From Trigonopsis variabilis (taxonomy: Eukaryota; Ascomycota; Trigonopsidomycetes; Trigonopsidales; Trigonopsidaceae): 64,000 nt of DNA. Below are positions 1-11,700 of this stretch, in pieces. Location: positions 248,001-312,000 of the forward strand of contig PPXM03000012.1 in assembly GCA_003707065.3 (NCBI GenBank), given 5' to 3'. Position 1 is the first letter of the stretch. Every line of letters begins with the position of its first letter. The notes under the pieces are model-generated. The model worked only from the letters and a program-made list of their open reading frames with translations. It did not search any database and was not told where the DNA came from. Position numbers and translations under genes: made by a program.

Positions 1-258
1 TACAGAGCTATTGTGCTTAGCTGGGCCAACCTCATACCTCAGGCTATTGTGGCTTGGAGTTCACTTGTTCTTTACCCTACCACTGATGCACCTCGATTCG
101 AGAAGGGATATATATTCTCTGCTTGTGCGGCAGCAATGATGATTTCCTGGACTTTTGTCGTTCTTTACTTTTACAAGCGAGACGAGTTCTTCTTTTTTTC
201 TCAGAGGACGTCCGTCTCTGAACATAGTGAGATCATCGAGTCTAAGTCCTGTTCTTGA
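1..258 (+). CDS. MFS permease, anion:cation symporter (Fen2/Vht1/Dal5-like), C-terminal end
   Basis: The reading frame is open from the first base of the window, so this is the last 85 residues of a longer gene. The peptide ends with a hydrophobic stretch (about residues 8-27), the motif PTTDAPRFEKGYIFS, a second hydrophobic helix and then a short polar tail starting at KRDE. The APRF-KGYIFS pattern between the last two helices is typical of the fungal allantoate/pantothenate/biotin permease branch of the major facilitator superfamily (Fen2, Vht1, Liz1, Dal5). These are proton-coupled plasma-membrane importers of small organic anions or vitamins. The substrate cannot be told from this piece. 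The tail is serine rich. Stop is TGA at 256-258. Confidence 0.75.
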   Translation, partial: YRAIVLSWANLIPQAIVAWSSLVLYPTTDAPRFEKGYIFSACAAAMMISWTFVVLYFYKRDEFFFFSQRTSVSEHSEIIESKSCS

Positions 259-1389
259 CCTTTAAAATTGGCTCCTGCTTTGTGTGCTTTTCTGTTTATA
301 GTAGCTGTGCGTCGTACATGATTTAACTATAGCTATCACGATGATTTTCTATTTCCATTAATTTATTTCATTTTATGTACCAGTCTCGTAGTCAAGTCAA
401 CTGTAAATTCGTGATAGGCTTTTCCCTTCCACGGTCACCTCTTAGGAGAATTACAAAAGACAGATATTATATAGTAGGTTGACTTGTTAAAGTGTTTTCG
501 CTGCACTTATAGCTCAGTTTATGACACGATCTGTAGGCTGCCAATATATGTCGGTAACGTAGATGTACTGTTACAATTTCCCGAATATGTCACGCATCGA
601 CATATACTTCACAGCGACGAGAAGACGGTGTGATAGACTTGTGGGCCAGTCTGGGTTGAAACACAAGCTTCTGTTACACACAAACCTTACGATGCCAAGG
701 TTTCTTTCTCTTCAGTTGTAATACACCAAGTGATTAGCTAACCCTGATCTGAATTCCATTCAATATAGTGAGACTACTTTACGACACTTGGATTATGAAC
801 AAGACTGAAGCTTATCTGGCCCTTGATTTGTCACTGTAGATGTCGCTATTTACGTACTTTGAAATGAGAACGCCTTTAAGAGCACAAAAATCTCGATACG
901 GACACCGGTTTAGAACTTATGTAAGCTCACTCTAGAGATTAATAAGATGTATTTTATGGAACATTATGTTTGTGTGATTGATTTAAAGTGGAATAGGAAC
1001 TTTTCATTTCACATATTATTCGGGGGCTCTTATCGATGAGACCACAGTAATACTATTTCAATGAATAATGGAAGATAAAAGTGCTACTTCATGTATCCTC
1101 AGAATAACACGTAAGGTGTCGCCCGGTAGAGATGACGACATGAGGTCCTCTCATTACCCTACTTGCCCCGCAAGAGCGTTGATCTCGACGCCAAAGGACG
1201 GCTGATATCAATTGGATCCGACTTCTAAGCCAGAACACTGCGGTTACCTTTGTGAAATTCTATCGATTTCTCTTGGAAGGTCAAACAAGTCGAGAAAAGG
1301 GCGATAAGGTGAGTAGAGTTGCGGTTGAGGCGAAGGATAAGCCAGGCTTGTCATTCCTTTTCGAGGATAATATCGAGATCTTTACTGAC
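259..1389. other. Intergenic, permease 3' side and WDR48 promoter
   Basis: About 1.1 kb without a convincing gene. It is AT-rich and stops occur in all frames. I see no tRNA, repeat or transposon remnant. The last 140 bases are open in the WDR48 frame but contain no ATG before 1390; a GTGAGT near 1309 and a CTGAC-ATGTCTAG near 1385-1396 could be a 5' intron. Confidence 0.5.
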
Positions 1390-4188
1390 ATGTCTAGGTC
1401 TAGAAAGATGAGCCGAGTCAAATCCACTCGAAAGTTAGCTTATTTTGTCGGACCGAATGATTCCCACTGCGCTGGACATGCCTTAGGAGTGAATTCTTTG
1501 GCCATCGACACCGTATCTCCCATATCTCGAGGAACGGCAGGAACCCTCTACAGTGCAGGAAGAGATGGGGTCATTTGCTCATGGTTATTAAACGATATGA
1601 ATCTGCACGACGAGCAGCAGTATCCGCCCAACTCGGGTCGCACCACCTTTTATAGCCGATGTGAACAGCACACAAACTGGATTAATGATATTATATGTAA
1701 TGACAACTGTGTGATATCTTGTTCTTCCGATCTATCTGTTAAAATTTGGAACCCTCATACGAATGCTTCGTCGAAATTGGGACAGCATTCTGATTATGTC
1801 AAATGTCTTGCTTCTCCCGGATACGTTTCTCCATGGATAGCCTCAGGAGGGCTCGATAGGAAGATTTTCCTGTGGGACGTGAACAAAGAAACAGAGATGT
1901 GCCAGATCGACCAAAGTTTCAATGGAACCAACACTAAAGGGAGCATCTATGCAATGGCCGTGTCTGGAGATATCATTGCTAGTGGTGGACCTGAAAACAT
2001 CGTTCGTTTGTGGGACCATCGGACTCCCCAAAAGCCAATTACCAAGTTTGTTGGGCATTCCGATAATATCCGTTCTATTCTTATCAGCGATAATGGGAGA
2101 CTCCTCTTAACAGGTTCATCAGATTCTACAATCAAGGCTTGGTCTGTGACTTCCGGGCGTCTACTCCAAACGTTTACTGTCCACGATCAGAGCGTGTGGT
2201 CCTTATACAGTGACCATCCGAACCTTGAGGTCTTTTATTCTTCTGATAGGTCTGGGCTTGTCGCAAAAACAGATATAAGAAACCCTTCAAGTGATGAAGG
2301 TATCTCAGTTGCACTATTCAGTGAGCATCAAGGCGTTTCTAAAATTCTTGCTGCCGGCGACAACGTTTGGGCGGCTACGTCGAGTTCGAAGATTCATCGC
2401 TGGAAAGACTTTGATACCGAAAATAGAGATATGGAGTCCTATAAGCGGCTTTCTAAAGTTGCGGATAGCTCTTCTGGGACAAGAATACTAGAAACCTCCC
2501 TATTGCATCTGAATCCTACCTCGCATTACTTTACCGAAGATTATCTTGATTTTTCCCCTGAAAACGACATTGTTGAAATAGTACCCATTGACCATGATCC
2601 TCTGGAGACCATGGAAGGCAGGCATGGTCTGATTAAGCACATCCTCCTTCGCGATCGCAGACGGGCCCTGACTCTTGACACTGCTGGAGAAGTTGTGTTG
2701 TGGGATATTATTCAAGGCAAGCCTATTACCAAATACGGATCAGGCGACATTGAAGATCTTGCCGAATCTCTGAATACGACGGAGTTCGTGTCAAACTGGT
2801 GCCAAGTCTCCGTAAGAATGGGCAGGCTATGCGTTTCCATAGACAGTACCTATTGCTTCGATGCCGAGGTCTATGCAGATGAGTGCGACTTATTTCAAAA
2901 CATGGATGCAAAAGAAGATCAGCGGGTGAACGTGGGCAAAGTAGTCTTGATGTCTCTATTTCAGAATCTTGTTTCAGAACTTTTGTCCCGCGATCAAACG
3001 TATAGGCGACTTTTGAGCAAAGATAATGAACCAGAGAAAAGTGTCTTTGGAGTTGATACGTCACCATCAGGACGCCCCGTTTTGAGTGTCCCTAGGCCTT
3101 CTTATCTTTCGAGCCGAAACTCTTACTTTGATCATCCTACCCACGTTCCGACTTCGCCGTTGGAAAAATCCGAGTATTTAGACCACCCCCTTTCACCTGT
3201 GGCGTCTTCTCCAATTCTAGCCTCTCCTTTATCCACGTCTGCTCCATTGGCAACTCAGTTATCTTCTCCGGTACCTCCTAAAGAAGAATCCGTTGGTGAC
3301 ACTTCCGGTTCTGGCTCCTTCATGGGCAAATTACGTTCTTTTGGCCGAAATAAGGCAACGAAGACAAGTTCAAGTGAAAGCGGATCAGGTCTGCCCAATT
3401 CAACTGTTTCTTCGAAAGAGTCTAATGCACTAGCAGCAGGGACGCAACAAGATCAACCTGAAGAGCCCGTCGATGATAACTTGGATGCAGTTATTCATTC
3501 AATCAGGAAGAGGTATTCAAAAGATGCCAAGAAGGCAGCAAATCCTGGACAGAATGATCCCCTGCCTCTCTCAGAGACGGGCTATACCCTCCCTCCTAGA
3601 TCTGAAGTGCCTATTCTGGACTTGGACCCGACTAGTGTAATTGTTGTGTCTGAGCTCGGCGCAGATGCAGGTGGACTGGTTGATCTTTATACTGGGACAA
3701 TAGGCACGTTAGGCATTGACGCCGACATTATGGAGTCGGTCTTGCCTGGATGGGTGGGTCGATTTCTTTTACAAAATGCTCCTCCGCCCAAGCCAGCTCC
3801 AAAGATCAGCTTTGTTCTTCATCCTTATAAGAATGAGCTGCCCGAAATGCCCAATGCTGACTCGCGTTTGAATGCAAACCATATGCTAAGGATTCGGAAA
3901 ATTCTGACTTATATTGATGAACGCATTGAGGGTAGCTGCAAGCCCTCTGCAAGACTCTTGGCAATACAAAAAGAAAAAACTTGGGCACGAGAAAATGAGA
4001 AGAGTGACTTGAAGGAACCGTACTTTGGGATGCGTCCAGAAGACTATTTGGAGATTCTATGCAACGGACAAGTGCTGTCGCCTAAATTAACTTTGGCCAC
4101 GCTTCGAACACAAATGTGGAAGTCAGGAACCGATATTGCCCTATATTATCGCAAAAAGGCGGACTATAATGATGTGAGTGAGACTTAG
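1390..4188 (+). CDS. WDR48/UAF1 family WD40 protein (Bun107/Duf1-like), deubiquitinase activator
   Basis: Encodes about 932 residues without an internal intron. The first third is a WD40 propeller: repeated GH-x-V/WI ... S.D..VKIWN / SSDSTIKAW units can be read from about residue 25 to 350. A long serine/proline-rich linker follows. The C-terminal region ends with EILCNGQVL ... LATLRTQMWKSGTDIALYYR, the hallmark of the WDR48 C-terminal (sumo-like, DUF3337) domain. In the family this protein binds and activates USP1/12/46-type ubiquitin proteases (S. pombe Bun107, S. cerevisiae Duf1). The start is the first in-frame ATG; an alternative ATG lies six codons later, and a possible 5' intron (1309-1396) would remove this ATG and move the true start upstream. 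Function is by family; the start is uncertain. Confidence 0.88.
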   Translation: MSRSRKMSRVKSTRKLAYFVGPNDSHCAGHALGVNSLAIDTVSPISRGTAGTLYSAGRDGVICSWLLNDMNLHDEQQYPPNSGRTTFYSRCEQHTNWINDIICNDNCVISCSSDLSVKIWNPHTNASSKLGQHSDYVKCLASPGYVSPWIASGGLDRKIFLWDVNKETEMCQIDQSFNGTNTKGSIYAMAVSGDIIASGGPENIVRLWDHRTPQKPITKFVGHSDNIRSILISDNGRLLLTGSSDSTIKAWSVTSGRLLQTFTVHDQSVWSLYSDHPNLEVFYSSDRSGLVAKTDIRNPSSDEGISVALFSEHQGVSKILAAGDNVWAATSSSKIHRWKDFDTENRDMESYKRLSKVADSSSGTRILETSLLHLNPTSHYFTEDYLDFSPENDIVEIVPIDHDPLETMEGRHGLIKHILLRDRRRALTLDTAGEVVLWDIIQGKPITKYGSGDIEDLAESLNTTEFVSNWCQVSVRMGRLCVSIDSTYCFDAEVYADECDLFQNMDAKEDQRVNVGKVVLMSLFQNLVSELLSRDQTYRRLLSKDNEPEKSVFGVDTSPSGRPVLSVPRPSYLSSRNSYFDHPTHVPTSPLEKSEYLDHPLSPVASSPILASPLSTSAPLATQLSSPVPPKEESVGDTSGSGSFMGKLRSFGRNKATKTSSSESGSGLPNSTVSSKESNALAAGTQQDQPEEPVDDNLDAVIHSIRKRYSKDAKKAANPGQNDPLPLSETGYTLPPRSEVPILDLDPTSVIVVSELGADAGGLVDLYTGTIGTLGIDADIMESVLPGWVGRFLLQNAPPPKPAPKISFVLHPYKNELPEMPNADSRLNANHMLRIRKILTYIDERIEGSCKPSARLLAIQKEKTWARENEKSDLKEPYFGMRPEDYLEILCNGQVLSPKLTLATLRTQMWKSGTDIALYYRKKADYNDVSET

Positions 4189-4455
4189 ATTCTTTTTGTA
4201 TTCATGTGTTGATGGATTGTAAGTAAGGTAATGATTGAAGAGTTCATATATTAGCATGAGTGCAAACTTCCCCACAAAACAAATCATGATTAATATTTAC
4301 AAAGGGACCATTATTTTCAAGAGCTGGCCGTAAATTTTTAGAGTAGCGGTATTTTAGGTTTATGGAAAGGGGCGATTCGTAACTTAGGGTTCACATATCG
4401 AGGGCCTCCTGCCCTCCCTAGTGAACGATGAAGAGGTCTCAAAACACGCTACTAC

Positions 4456-6439
4456 TTAGTACTTGGGATTTTCAGAACGACTATGTCTTCGACTGAGCTG
4501 TGCCGGCCTAACCAAAGGTCTCATAACCCAGCAAAGATAAACAGGCGTCGTCCTACCTTTATCGTAGCGGTCAACGACTTCTTGGGGCAAACGCACAAAA
4601 GGATTTCGGCCAGAAAGACTGGGAAGAGCTATTATTTTGTTGGTCTCAGCATCGACTATAACGGGGACGACAGATCTCCACCTGACAGGAAGAGAAAGAA
4701 GGCGATTGAAGGGATAGTCAAGGGTTAATTTATGAATATGGTCCTTTTCAGGTTGTCGATAGTAGGAATTTTTGAACACGGGAATGTCCAGCTGATGATT
4801 CAAGAACCGAACAGCAAACCTGTAGACGCCGCGCGCTTCAGCTTCGTCGGCCGTCTCTATGCTAGAAAGCGATGGTGCAGGAGAGGAGTCCATTAAAGGT
4901 TCATCTGACGTGGATTGGGTGTAATCGAGCTCATCAGATTCATAAACATCTTCGTCACTGTTACTCAGGCCATCAAACTCAGCAAATTCTTTCTCGAGAG
5001 GACATAGATCGGAAAGGAAAAGCTCAAACCTCTTGCGACTGTCCCAGAATATAGACTCGACATTTTGGTTTTTGAGACGGAGCTGTACGGGGACAGGAAC
5101 GATGTGAGGATCCCGTTTTGAGGGCGGTTGTCGAGAGACGAGGAACTGGTAATTCGAAACCAAAGATTTCACGATCTTATCGAATGCGGACTCATTGCGT
5201 CTATTTTTAATCGGTTTCTTTGGTCGGATATCCGTATATTTAACGACTTCAAAGACGAGACCTAGAAAAGAAAAGCGACGATATGCAGGTTCAAGAGGCT
5301 CGCCGTCGTTTTTTGAAAGATGGGTATGAGTGTATTCGAGCATGTCTCTGAGATTTCCAATCTGTCGCAGATTATGATGAAGATCAGGGACTGGAGACAG
5401 CGGTTGGAGCAACTGTCGAAGGTAAAGAAGCTGGTCCAGCCGGTTCGATTTCCAGAAATCCTTGGAGATATTGAGGCCAAGAACGGTACCACCGAGTTCG
5501 TAGCGGATATCATTAGCGGCCAAATCCTGGAGAAATCGCTTGTTGGCGCGTTTCATGGCATTCGCTTGATTGGTCTGCATTCGATCAACAAATTTTTCTA
5601 GTCGCTGCGGCCGTAGCGCCAACGGGAGATTTTCTGGATTCTGGTAAAGAAAACGAATGGCATTTCGGAAGCTGTAGGTAGGGTCGAAATTAGTCTCGTC
5701 GGTGACCCAAGAGATACCATTTTCCTCGCACGTAGCGACAAGGCGAGATTTTGGAAAACCCAGCAGGGGCCGGGAAAAGCCCCTCCTTCCATAAATATCC
5801 CGAAAATGCGAAAATGGGTTCAGCAATGCTTTATGGCGCATTCCCGCTAAACCAGGCGAAGAGCTACCAGAAGACAACCTTAATACTGTAGTTTCAATCT
5901 GTTCATCTTGATTATGGGCCAGTAATAGTCGCGAAACCTTCAACTCTTTCATAAGCTCGCCAATAACTTTGTATCGTTCTATTCGAGCCCGCTCTTCTAT
6001 TCCCGACGTGGGTGTCTTATCCCATTGAATAGACGCAGTATGTATTCTATTAGATTCGTATCCTGGTATAAGCTGCAGCTCAACCTAGAAAGTCTTACCT
6101 ATCCTCATTAATTCATCGACTACTCGAAGAACTTCGTCTCCACTCTCGGGTCGTAGATTGTGGTTAATAGTAAGCGTATCCACCTGGATTGGAATATCTT
6201 GCGACAGTCGATGACACAGATATGCTAGTGCCATAGAATCGACGCCTCCACTGACAGCAATCACTAACGTCAGCCCAATTCCTCCCTAAAAACGGGATCT
6301 TACTGATTCGATTGGCTCTGTTCCGTTCAAAGTCGGCCGACCGTAGAAAAGCCTTTTTAAATTCCGCGGCTCTCACCGGCAAAGCATCTTTTGCAGACCG
6401 CAAGAGTGCTGCTTGTCCTGCAATGGCGAAAGCGCTCAT
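4456..6439 (-). CDS. tRNA(Ile)-lysidine synthase (TilS), probably mitochondrial
   Basis: Three exons read on the minus strand: 6439-6304, 6263-6099 and 6062-4456 (introns of 40 and 36 nt), giving about 635 residues. Across the first splice the frame reads RIMIAVSGGVDSMALAYLCH, the PP-loop ATP pyrophosphatase signature. Further on LLLAHNQDEQIETTVLRLSSGSS and RPLLGFPKSRL-ATCEENGISWVTDETNFD match the TilS core. The family adenylates C34 of tRNA-Ile(CAU) and attaches lysine so that AUA is read as isoleucine. In fungi this is expected in mitochondria; the basic, poorly charged N-terminus is compatible with import. An acidic linker near residues 470-510 is a lineage-specific insert. The start is the ATG at 6439, 100 bp from the divergent SAM-carrier start. 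The second intron lacks a clear CTAAC, so that junction is less certain. Confidence 0.88.
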
Positions 6440-6539
6440 GCTTTCAAGTTTCGACGAAAATTCAATCAGTCCGGCAGTTGAGTGTAACGGGCGAGATGTA
6501 ACGGTCTCTCTAGTCTTTGTCTCAACTCGAAACGGTGAA
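6440..6539. promoter_or_regulatory. Shared divergent promoter, TilS / SAM carrier
   Basis: Only 100 bp separate the start codons of two genes transcribed away from each other. Both products act in mitochondria (tRNA lysidine formation and SAM import), so co-control is plausible but is inference. No named element is recognisable. Confidence 0.4.
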
Positions 6540-7449
6540 ATGGATAGGCATCCGGTGCTAATTCCTTTATTGGTATGAATTGACCCTCTGAAACATTCAA
6601 TTGAGGCTAACCGTTCAAGAGTGGGGGCGTTGCTGGGACTTGTACCGATCTCTTCTTCTTTCCTATCGATACGCTGAAGACGAGACTTCAGGCCAAAGGT
6701 GGCTTTTTCGCGAATGGAGGATGGAGGGGAATGTATAGAGGAGTAGGATCTGCTGTTGTTGCGTCTTCTCCAGGCGGTAGGTCTATACACGTGCTCTGTT
6801 AACTCTACCAGCCAGTCTATTTTTCCTTACTTACGAGTCCGTTTCTCATGCAGTCCGACCCTTCTATCAACGATCAATCGACTCAGAGTTCTGGTCGTAT
6901 GCACTAACGTATATGACTGCAGCGTCATGCGGAGAGATTGCTGCTTGTACGGTCAGAGTGCCAGCTGAAGTTGTGAAACAACGGGCCCAAGCTTCTCAGT
7001 ATCGGTCTTCGCTCGAAGCTTTCAAGTCTGTTCTTGCAAACAAGTCTGGGGAGGGGGTGTTTAGAGGTCTTTATCGGGGTTGGAGTACGACGATTCTGCG
7101 CGAGCTGCCATTTACAGCGATACAATTTCCTCTTTATGAGTTTCTTAAGAGACAATGGGCGGCAAAGACCAAGAAGGAGAAGGTCTCGCTTGTCGAGGGG
7201 GCAGTTTGTGGATCGATAGCCGGAGGCATAGCTGCCGCTGCCACAACGCCTCTTGATGTCATCAAAACGAGACTAATGTTACACGAGAAAAGGATGTCCT
7301 TTTTCAAGATCATAAAAGAAATATCCAGTGATGGACCTGGTAGCTTCTGGAAAGGCATTGGTCCCAGAACGATGTGGATCAGCGCCGGAGGTGCGATTTT
7401 CTTGGGCACCTATGAGACTGCAAAGACGACCCTGATGAATGTCCTGTGA
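6540..7449 (+). CDS. PET8: Mitochondrial S-adenosylmethionine carrier (SLC25A26/Pet8 type)
   Basis: Three exons: 6540-6572, 6620-6776 and 6812-7449 (introns of 47 and 35 nt), giving 275 residues. The first exon codes only 11 residues before the splice into SGGVAGTCTDLFFFPIDTLK. Three mitochondrial-carrier repeats are visible: PIDTLKTRLQAK with GGWRGMYRGVGSAVVASSPG; VPAEVVKQRAQ with GLYRGWSTTILRELPFTAIQ; and TPLDVIKTRLML with SFWKGIGPRTMWISAGGAIF. These match SAM carriers, which import SAM into the matrix in exchange for S-adenosylhomocysteine, feeding mitochondrial methylation, biotin and lipoate synthesis. The protein lacks a presequence, as is normal for the family. Exon-exon phases agree at both junctions. 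Confidence 0.93.
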
Positions 7450-7479
7450 TTATGTAGAAATAGATATAGACATATACTC

Positions 7480-8541
7480 CTAAGACCGGCGAGTGACGAT
7501 GGTTTTTTGTCGCATCGTTTTCTTCCTTGCATACTTCATTATATAAGATTCCAGTTTCCCTTTTGCTATGTCTCGAATAAAAGGCTCTATTTCTGGAAGC
7601 TCCCATTCCTCCTTTATTGCGAACAGTTGCTTAAAGCGACTTCCAGGGTCATGCGGAAGAGACTCGGGATCGACATAAATCACCTTTCCGAAACTTAGCG
7701 GCACATAGTATCCTTCCAAAAGCTTGATGTCAATTTGAAATCGGTCGTCATCTGGGAGTAAATCTTTCCACCACGTCAATACCGTCTCAAGATGAACCAC
7801 ATTTCCCTGAGCTTTTCGCAACGATTCCAAACCACACCACCAAACGACTTTTGGGATATCCAAGCCACTGTCTGCAGAGTAAAAGAAGGAGACAACTGAC
7901 GAGACCACACTGAGAGGCTCCTCTAGCTCTGAGCTTTGTTTGAGAAGTTCAGGGGTAACACAGTCAAACGGTATTCTCATGGCCAGCGAGCGCTCCAATA
8001 GAAACCTTATAATCAGGCATGTCACCTCATCACCCACTACACAGGCATTTCCTGAGCATTAGAGCAGAACAAAACCCATATCTTACCGTCTATGACAGCT
8101 CCTCGAGCATTGGACCAAGCAGCCTCAAACTCATCGTCTGACAAAGCCACTCGGTCGCGAACTTGGCTAATACTCATCATCTCTTTCTGCGACCATCGAT
8201 CCCCACCCAAGTAAACGGGGATACCCTTGAAATTGGCACAAGGAGATACCTGTATTGTTTCGACATAGTCGAGAATATTGGCTCGCGCAGAGTACTCACG
8301 GCAGCCCGTGCGATCCAGTAGTATTATTGCGTTGGTCTGTCGCACGTGTCGTAAGGCATAGGTGACCTTATTTGTGCACAGAAACGCCTCTGAGCCAGTA
8401 GATGATGCCCTGATAGATAGTCTCATCGTTAGTAAATCGACTACCCCATACCTACTTTGATCCTGGTTTCAGTGACTGCGCAAGTTCGCCAGTTAAGGAA
8501 ATCAGCTTGAAAGAATCTCGAGGAGACAGTTTGACCTCCAT
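7480..8541 (-). CDS. DCC1: Sister chromatid cohesion protein Dcc1 (Ctf18-RFC subunit)
   Basis: Three exons on the minus strand: 8541-8456, 8421-8087 and 8051-7480, with introns of 34 and 35 nt, giving 330 residues. The N-terminal part reads FKLISLTGELAQSLKPGSK then EAFLCTNKVTYALRHVRQTN, the Dcc1 pattern of a short strand followed by a 'lctdnkTY.lR' motif. The C-terminus has tandem winged-helix character (WWKDLLPDDDRFQIDIKLLE, EEWELPEIEPFIRDI). In the family Dcc1 joins Ctf8 and the C-terminus of Ctf18 to make the alternative clamp loader that loads PCNA and binds DNA polymerase epsilon for cohesion. The 243-bp gap to BUD3 is a divergent promoter. Confidence 0.85.
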
Positions 8542-8784
8542 TAAGCCTGACCTAGCAACTGCGCTCCCTCGTTACAAAAGTAAAGCTCGAGCTGACAGCA
8601 GGCAGAAGAATATTTAAAGAATAAAAGGCAGATACCTTCGACTCTCCAACCACGGTCCTTGTGATCGCAGACACGAAGGCATGTAACATTCATTTCTCGA
8701 GGTGTCGTGCGGCGCGCCACGCGCTTTACCCGGCTAAACAAACAACGACAACTCCATTCTCTTGATCAACAGTTGAAGAGGTCG

Positions 8785-11700
8785 ATGGCGTCGATGTTGC
8801 TGGATACCCCAGCATCTCAATCACATTCCGAGTCGGACTACTGTCTTCGGCTCGGATCTGGATGCTCGTTTTTAACCCGATTTTCCTCGTCCGCGTCGGT
8901 CCGGCGTCAGACCGTCTTCCTTCACGGGAGAGATCGTCTGTTTGGACGTGTTTTATTTATGTTATTCTTTGACGAATCCAGCGAGAAATTCAGTAGTGCC
9001 ATTCTTTCCAAGCACGGTTTGTCAAGCTTTGCCGATATCACTCTCGATAAACGGTCCGTCTACTATGGAGCAATTGCGAACCTTCCTTCCAAGTTCTACT
9101 CGAATGAATATGCTCGTGCTGCTGCAGTGAGCATATTAAGGGCGTTTGCAACTCTGCCAGCGCCAATGAGGAGCTTCTTGATCGAGAAAGCGTCGACCAA
9201 GGTGATTGACTGGGATGAAACCAACGCCGGCGATCTCGCGGGGAGACTGACGCTGCTCCATGGAAAGAGTCCCGAGCAGATTGGGAACCGGATAGTTGAC
9301 AATGGAGTCACATTGACGAAGATTCTTTCGAGAATTGGTCTCGATATGGTTTATCAGGACTCAGATGACACAATTGATATTAATAACGACATTGTTTATT
9401 CCCTTGGTCGCCGACTGATTCAACTGTTCGACCCTCTTGTCGAGTATTCGCCCGAGCCTACCGAGGAGCTCTACTATCCACCCGAAGGACCGAGTTCAGC
9501 CTATAATGACGACGACAAGACTCAAAAAGCAGTTATTGACGAGTTAGTTGATGTGCAGAGCAACTACACTCGAGCTCTGTTAGATTTATTAAAGGACGTC
9601 ATCTCTCCTCTACGAGGACAATGCCTGGAAGGCAAATGTTCCGACTTGGACATTCGGAAATTCAATCAGCTATTCCCCCCTACAGTCGACGAGGTCGCTC
9701 GTATTAATAAGATTTTCCTGTCAGCGTTACAAGAAGCGTCTCCTTATGGTAGTTTCCAAATTCTTAAAGCGGCAGCTGTCACGGTGCCTTATTTTTATAA
9801 GGCTTGCATGAGACATCAATCTGCCACGCGATCTTTTGCTCGTGGAATCAAAGAGAATTACCCATTAATCGCGCAACATCTTCCTCCTGGATGTGAAAAC
9901 CTCTACACAGTTCGAACGTTGGAATCAATCATGGCCTGTGGGATCCACTTGACGAAAATCAAGCTGATCCTGCATCGTCTTGCTGCATCGAAGGACTGGC
10001 CATCTGATCAGCGCGATAGTGTGGACGAATATCTGGCTACCATTACGCAAACTATTGATGCGTTTGCAAATTCGCATCCTCGAACCACGTTTCGCCATAA
10101 CAGGATCGTCACGCCTTCGGGAAAGCTTCTTACCGAGTTTGCTTCATATTGGCCGGAGCCTTTGCGGTATAACTGGACCTATCGACGCGTCATCACCATT
10201 GTATCAGTGGAAAGCTTGATTACTTCCAAGGAGACGTACGAATCGCAAATCTTGGTGATTTTTAACGACTTTATTGTGATCTTGCGCGACAAACAGGATG
10301 TCCGCAAGCGGCCCTCAACTGCTGATATATTGATGCATTCATTAATGAACGAATCTTATATGCATGATCCTCCCGATCTCGATGTCATTGGCCATGCCTT
10401 GGTGCGCGACACTATGGCCGTCGAGTACGGTCAAAATTGCGTGCGAATGCTCTTCAAAGGAGAAGGTTTCATTGCAGCCAATGGCACAGTCCTGCGAGTC
10501 GGAGACTATAGAATTGATAAATCTAGTGGCGCAACCTCATTACGGATAATTGAGTCAATCATGAAAGCCTCTATTATCAGCAAGCATAATCCTTTCCATC
10601 TCTTTCAATATTCGAAACCTGGTCTTGACATCTTTGTTACCGTGCAGGAATATGAAGCGTATAACTCGGAAACGGTCAAGGTAAGAAACAAAATGGCAAT
10701 CTGCTCACACATTTAGACTCCGATATGCATATTTCTCAATACGGACGTGAACGAAGACACTCTATCTGAGTATGGTATCCATGGATTTCTGTCTATCGAA
10801 GCATCCGATCTGCAGAAGATCACTCTTCAATCTGTATCTGATTTTGGTGTCTCCGACTATGTTGAAACCACTTCTGCTCAGCTTTCTGACGACCTGTTTT
10901 CTATGTGTACGTTTCTCTCACCGCCTTTCTAACTTTAGTAACCGCACTCTTGTATGGCTATCTTTCTACCAGCAACCCTTCTTTAGTCGACGTCTACAGC
11001 GAGGGATATGACGAATTAACGGAATCGTTAGTTCAATTTGGTTCAGAGCTTTCAGTCAAGGCCTTAGATGTCGCAGCTGGCCCTCCTAGTGAGCGCGCAA
11101 GTCGGAAGAGAGCATCTAACGCGTCTCTGTTGAAACGGATATTTAGTGGCAGAAGCTACGGAAGAAATTCTATTGGAAAACGATCAAGCATCGCGAGTTC
11201 CATTGTTCCTCCATCTCCAAAGACAGAAAGGGCTTCGAGTATTCGAAAGGACTCGGAGCACACTCATCGGTTGTCGTTCTTTTCCGAGCCTCCTACAAGT
11301 CCTACGGCAAGTGTTGGACACAGGAAGTCGCTTCGTCAAATTACTGAGGCTAGTGTCCCTCAGACTATTGACGAAAGTACTCCCATCCCTGAGAACAAGG
11401 GCTCTGATCTGTCAGAAACTATCTCTCGCAGCCCACAAATTGTCGCAACTCACGGTGTTCCCCCTAGCGCTTCAGTCAGATTAATCACCAAGGATGACTC
11501 AGATAATACAATTAATGAGCAGCATGGCCGTCGAAGCTCCTCATATATGCACCCAGTTCCGCACGATGATCAGACTCCACGAGAATCCGAGACCGGTAAT
11601 CAAGTTACCCACATCCCTGAGGAAGAAACTGTCCAATCCGTCTTTGATTCTCCAGAGCTGACAAGCCAAAGGACTCTTGAAGGCGAAACAGACAGTGAAG

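Noticed and set aside
2500-3988. Several 60-113 codon antisense frames in the WDR48 gene
   Set aside because: Shadows of a conserved coding sequence, with no independent support.
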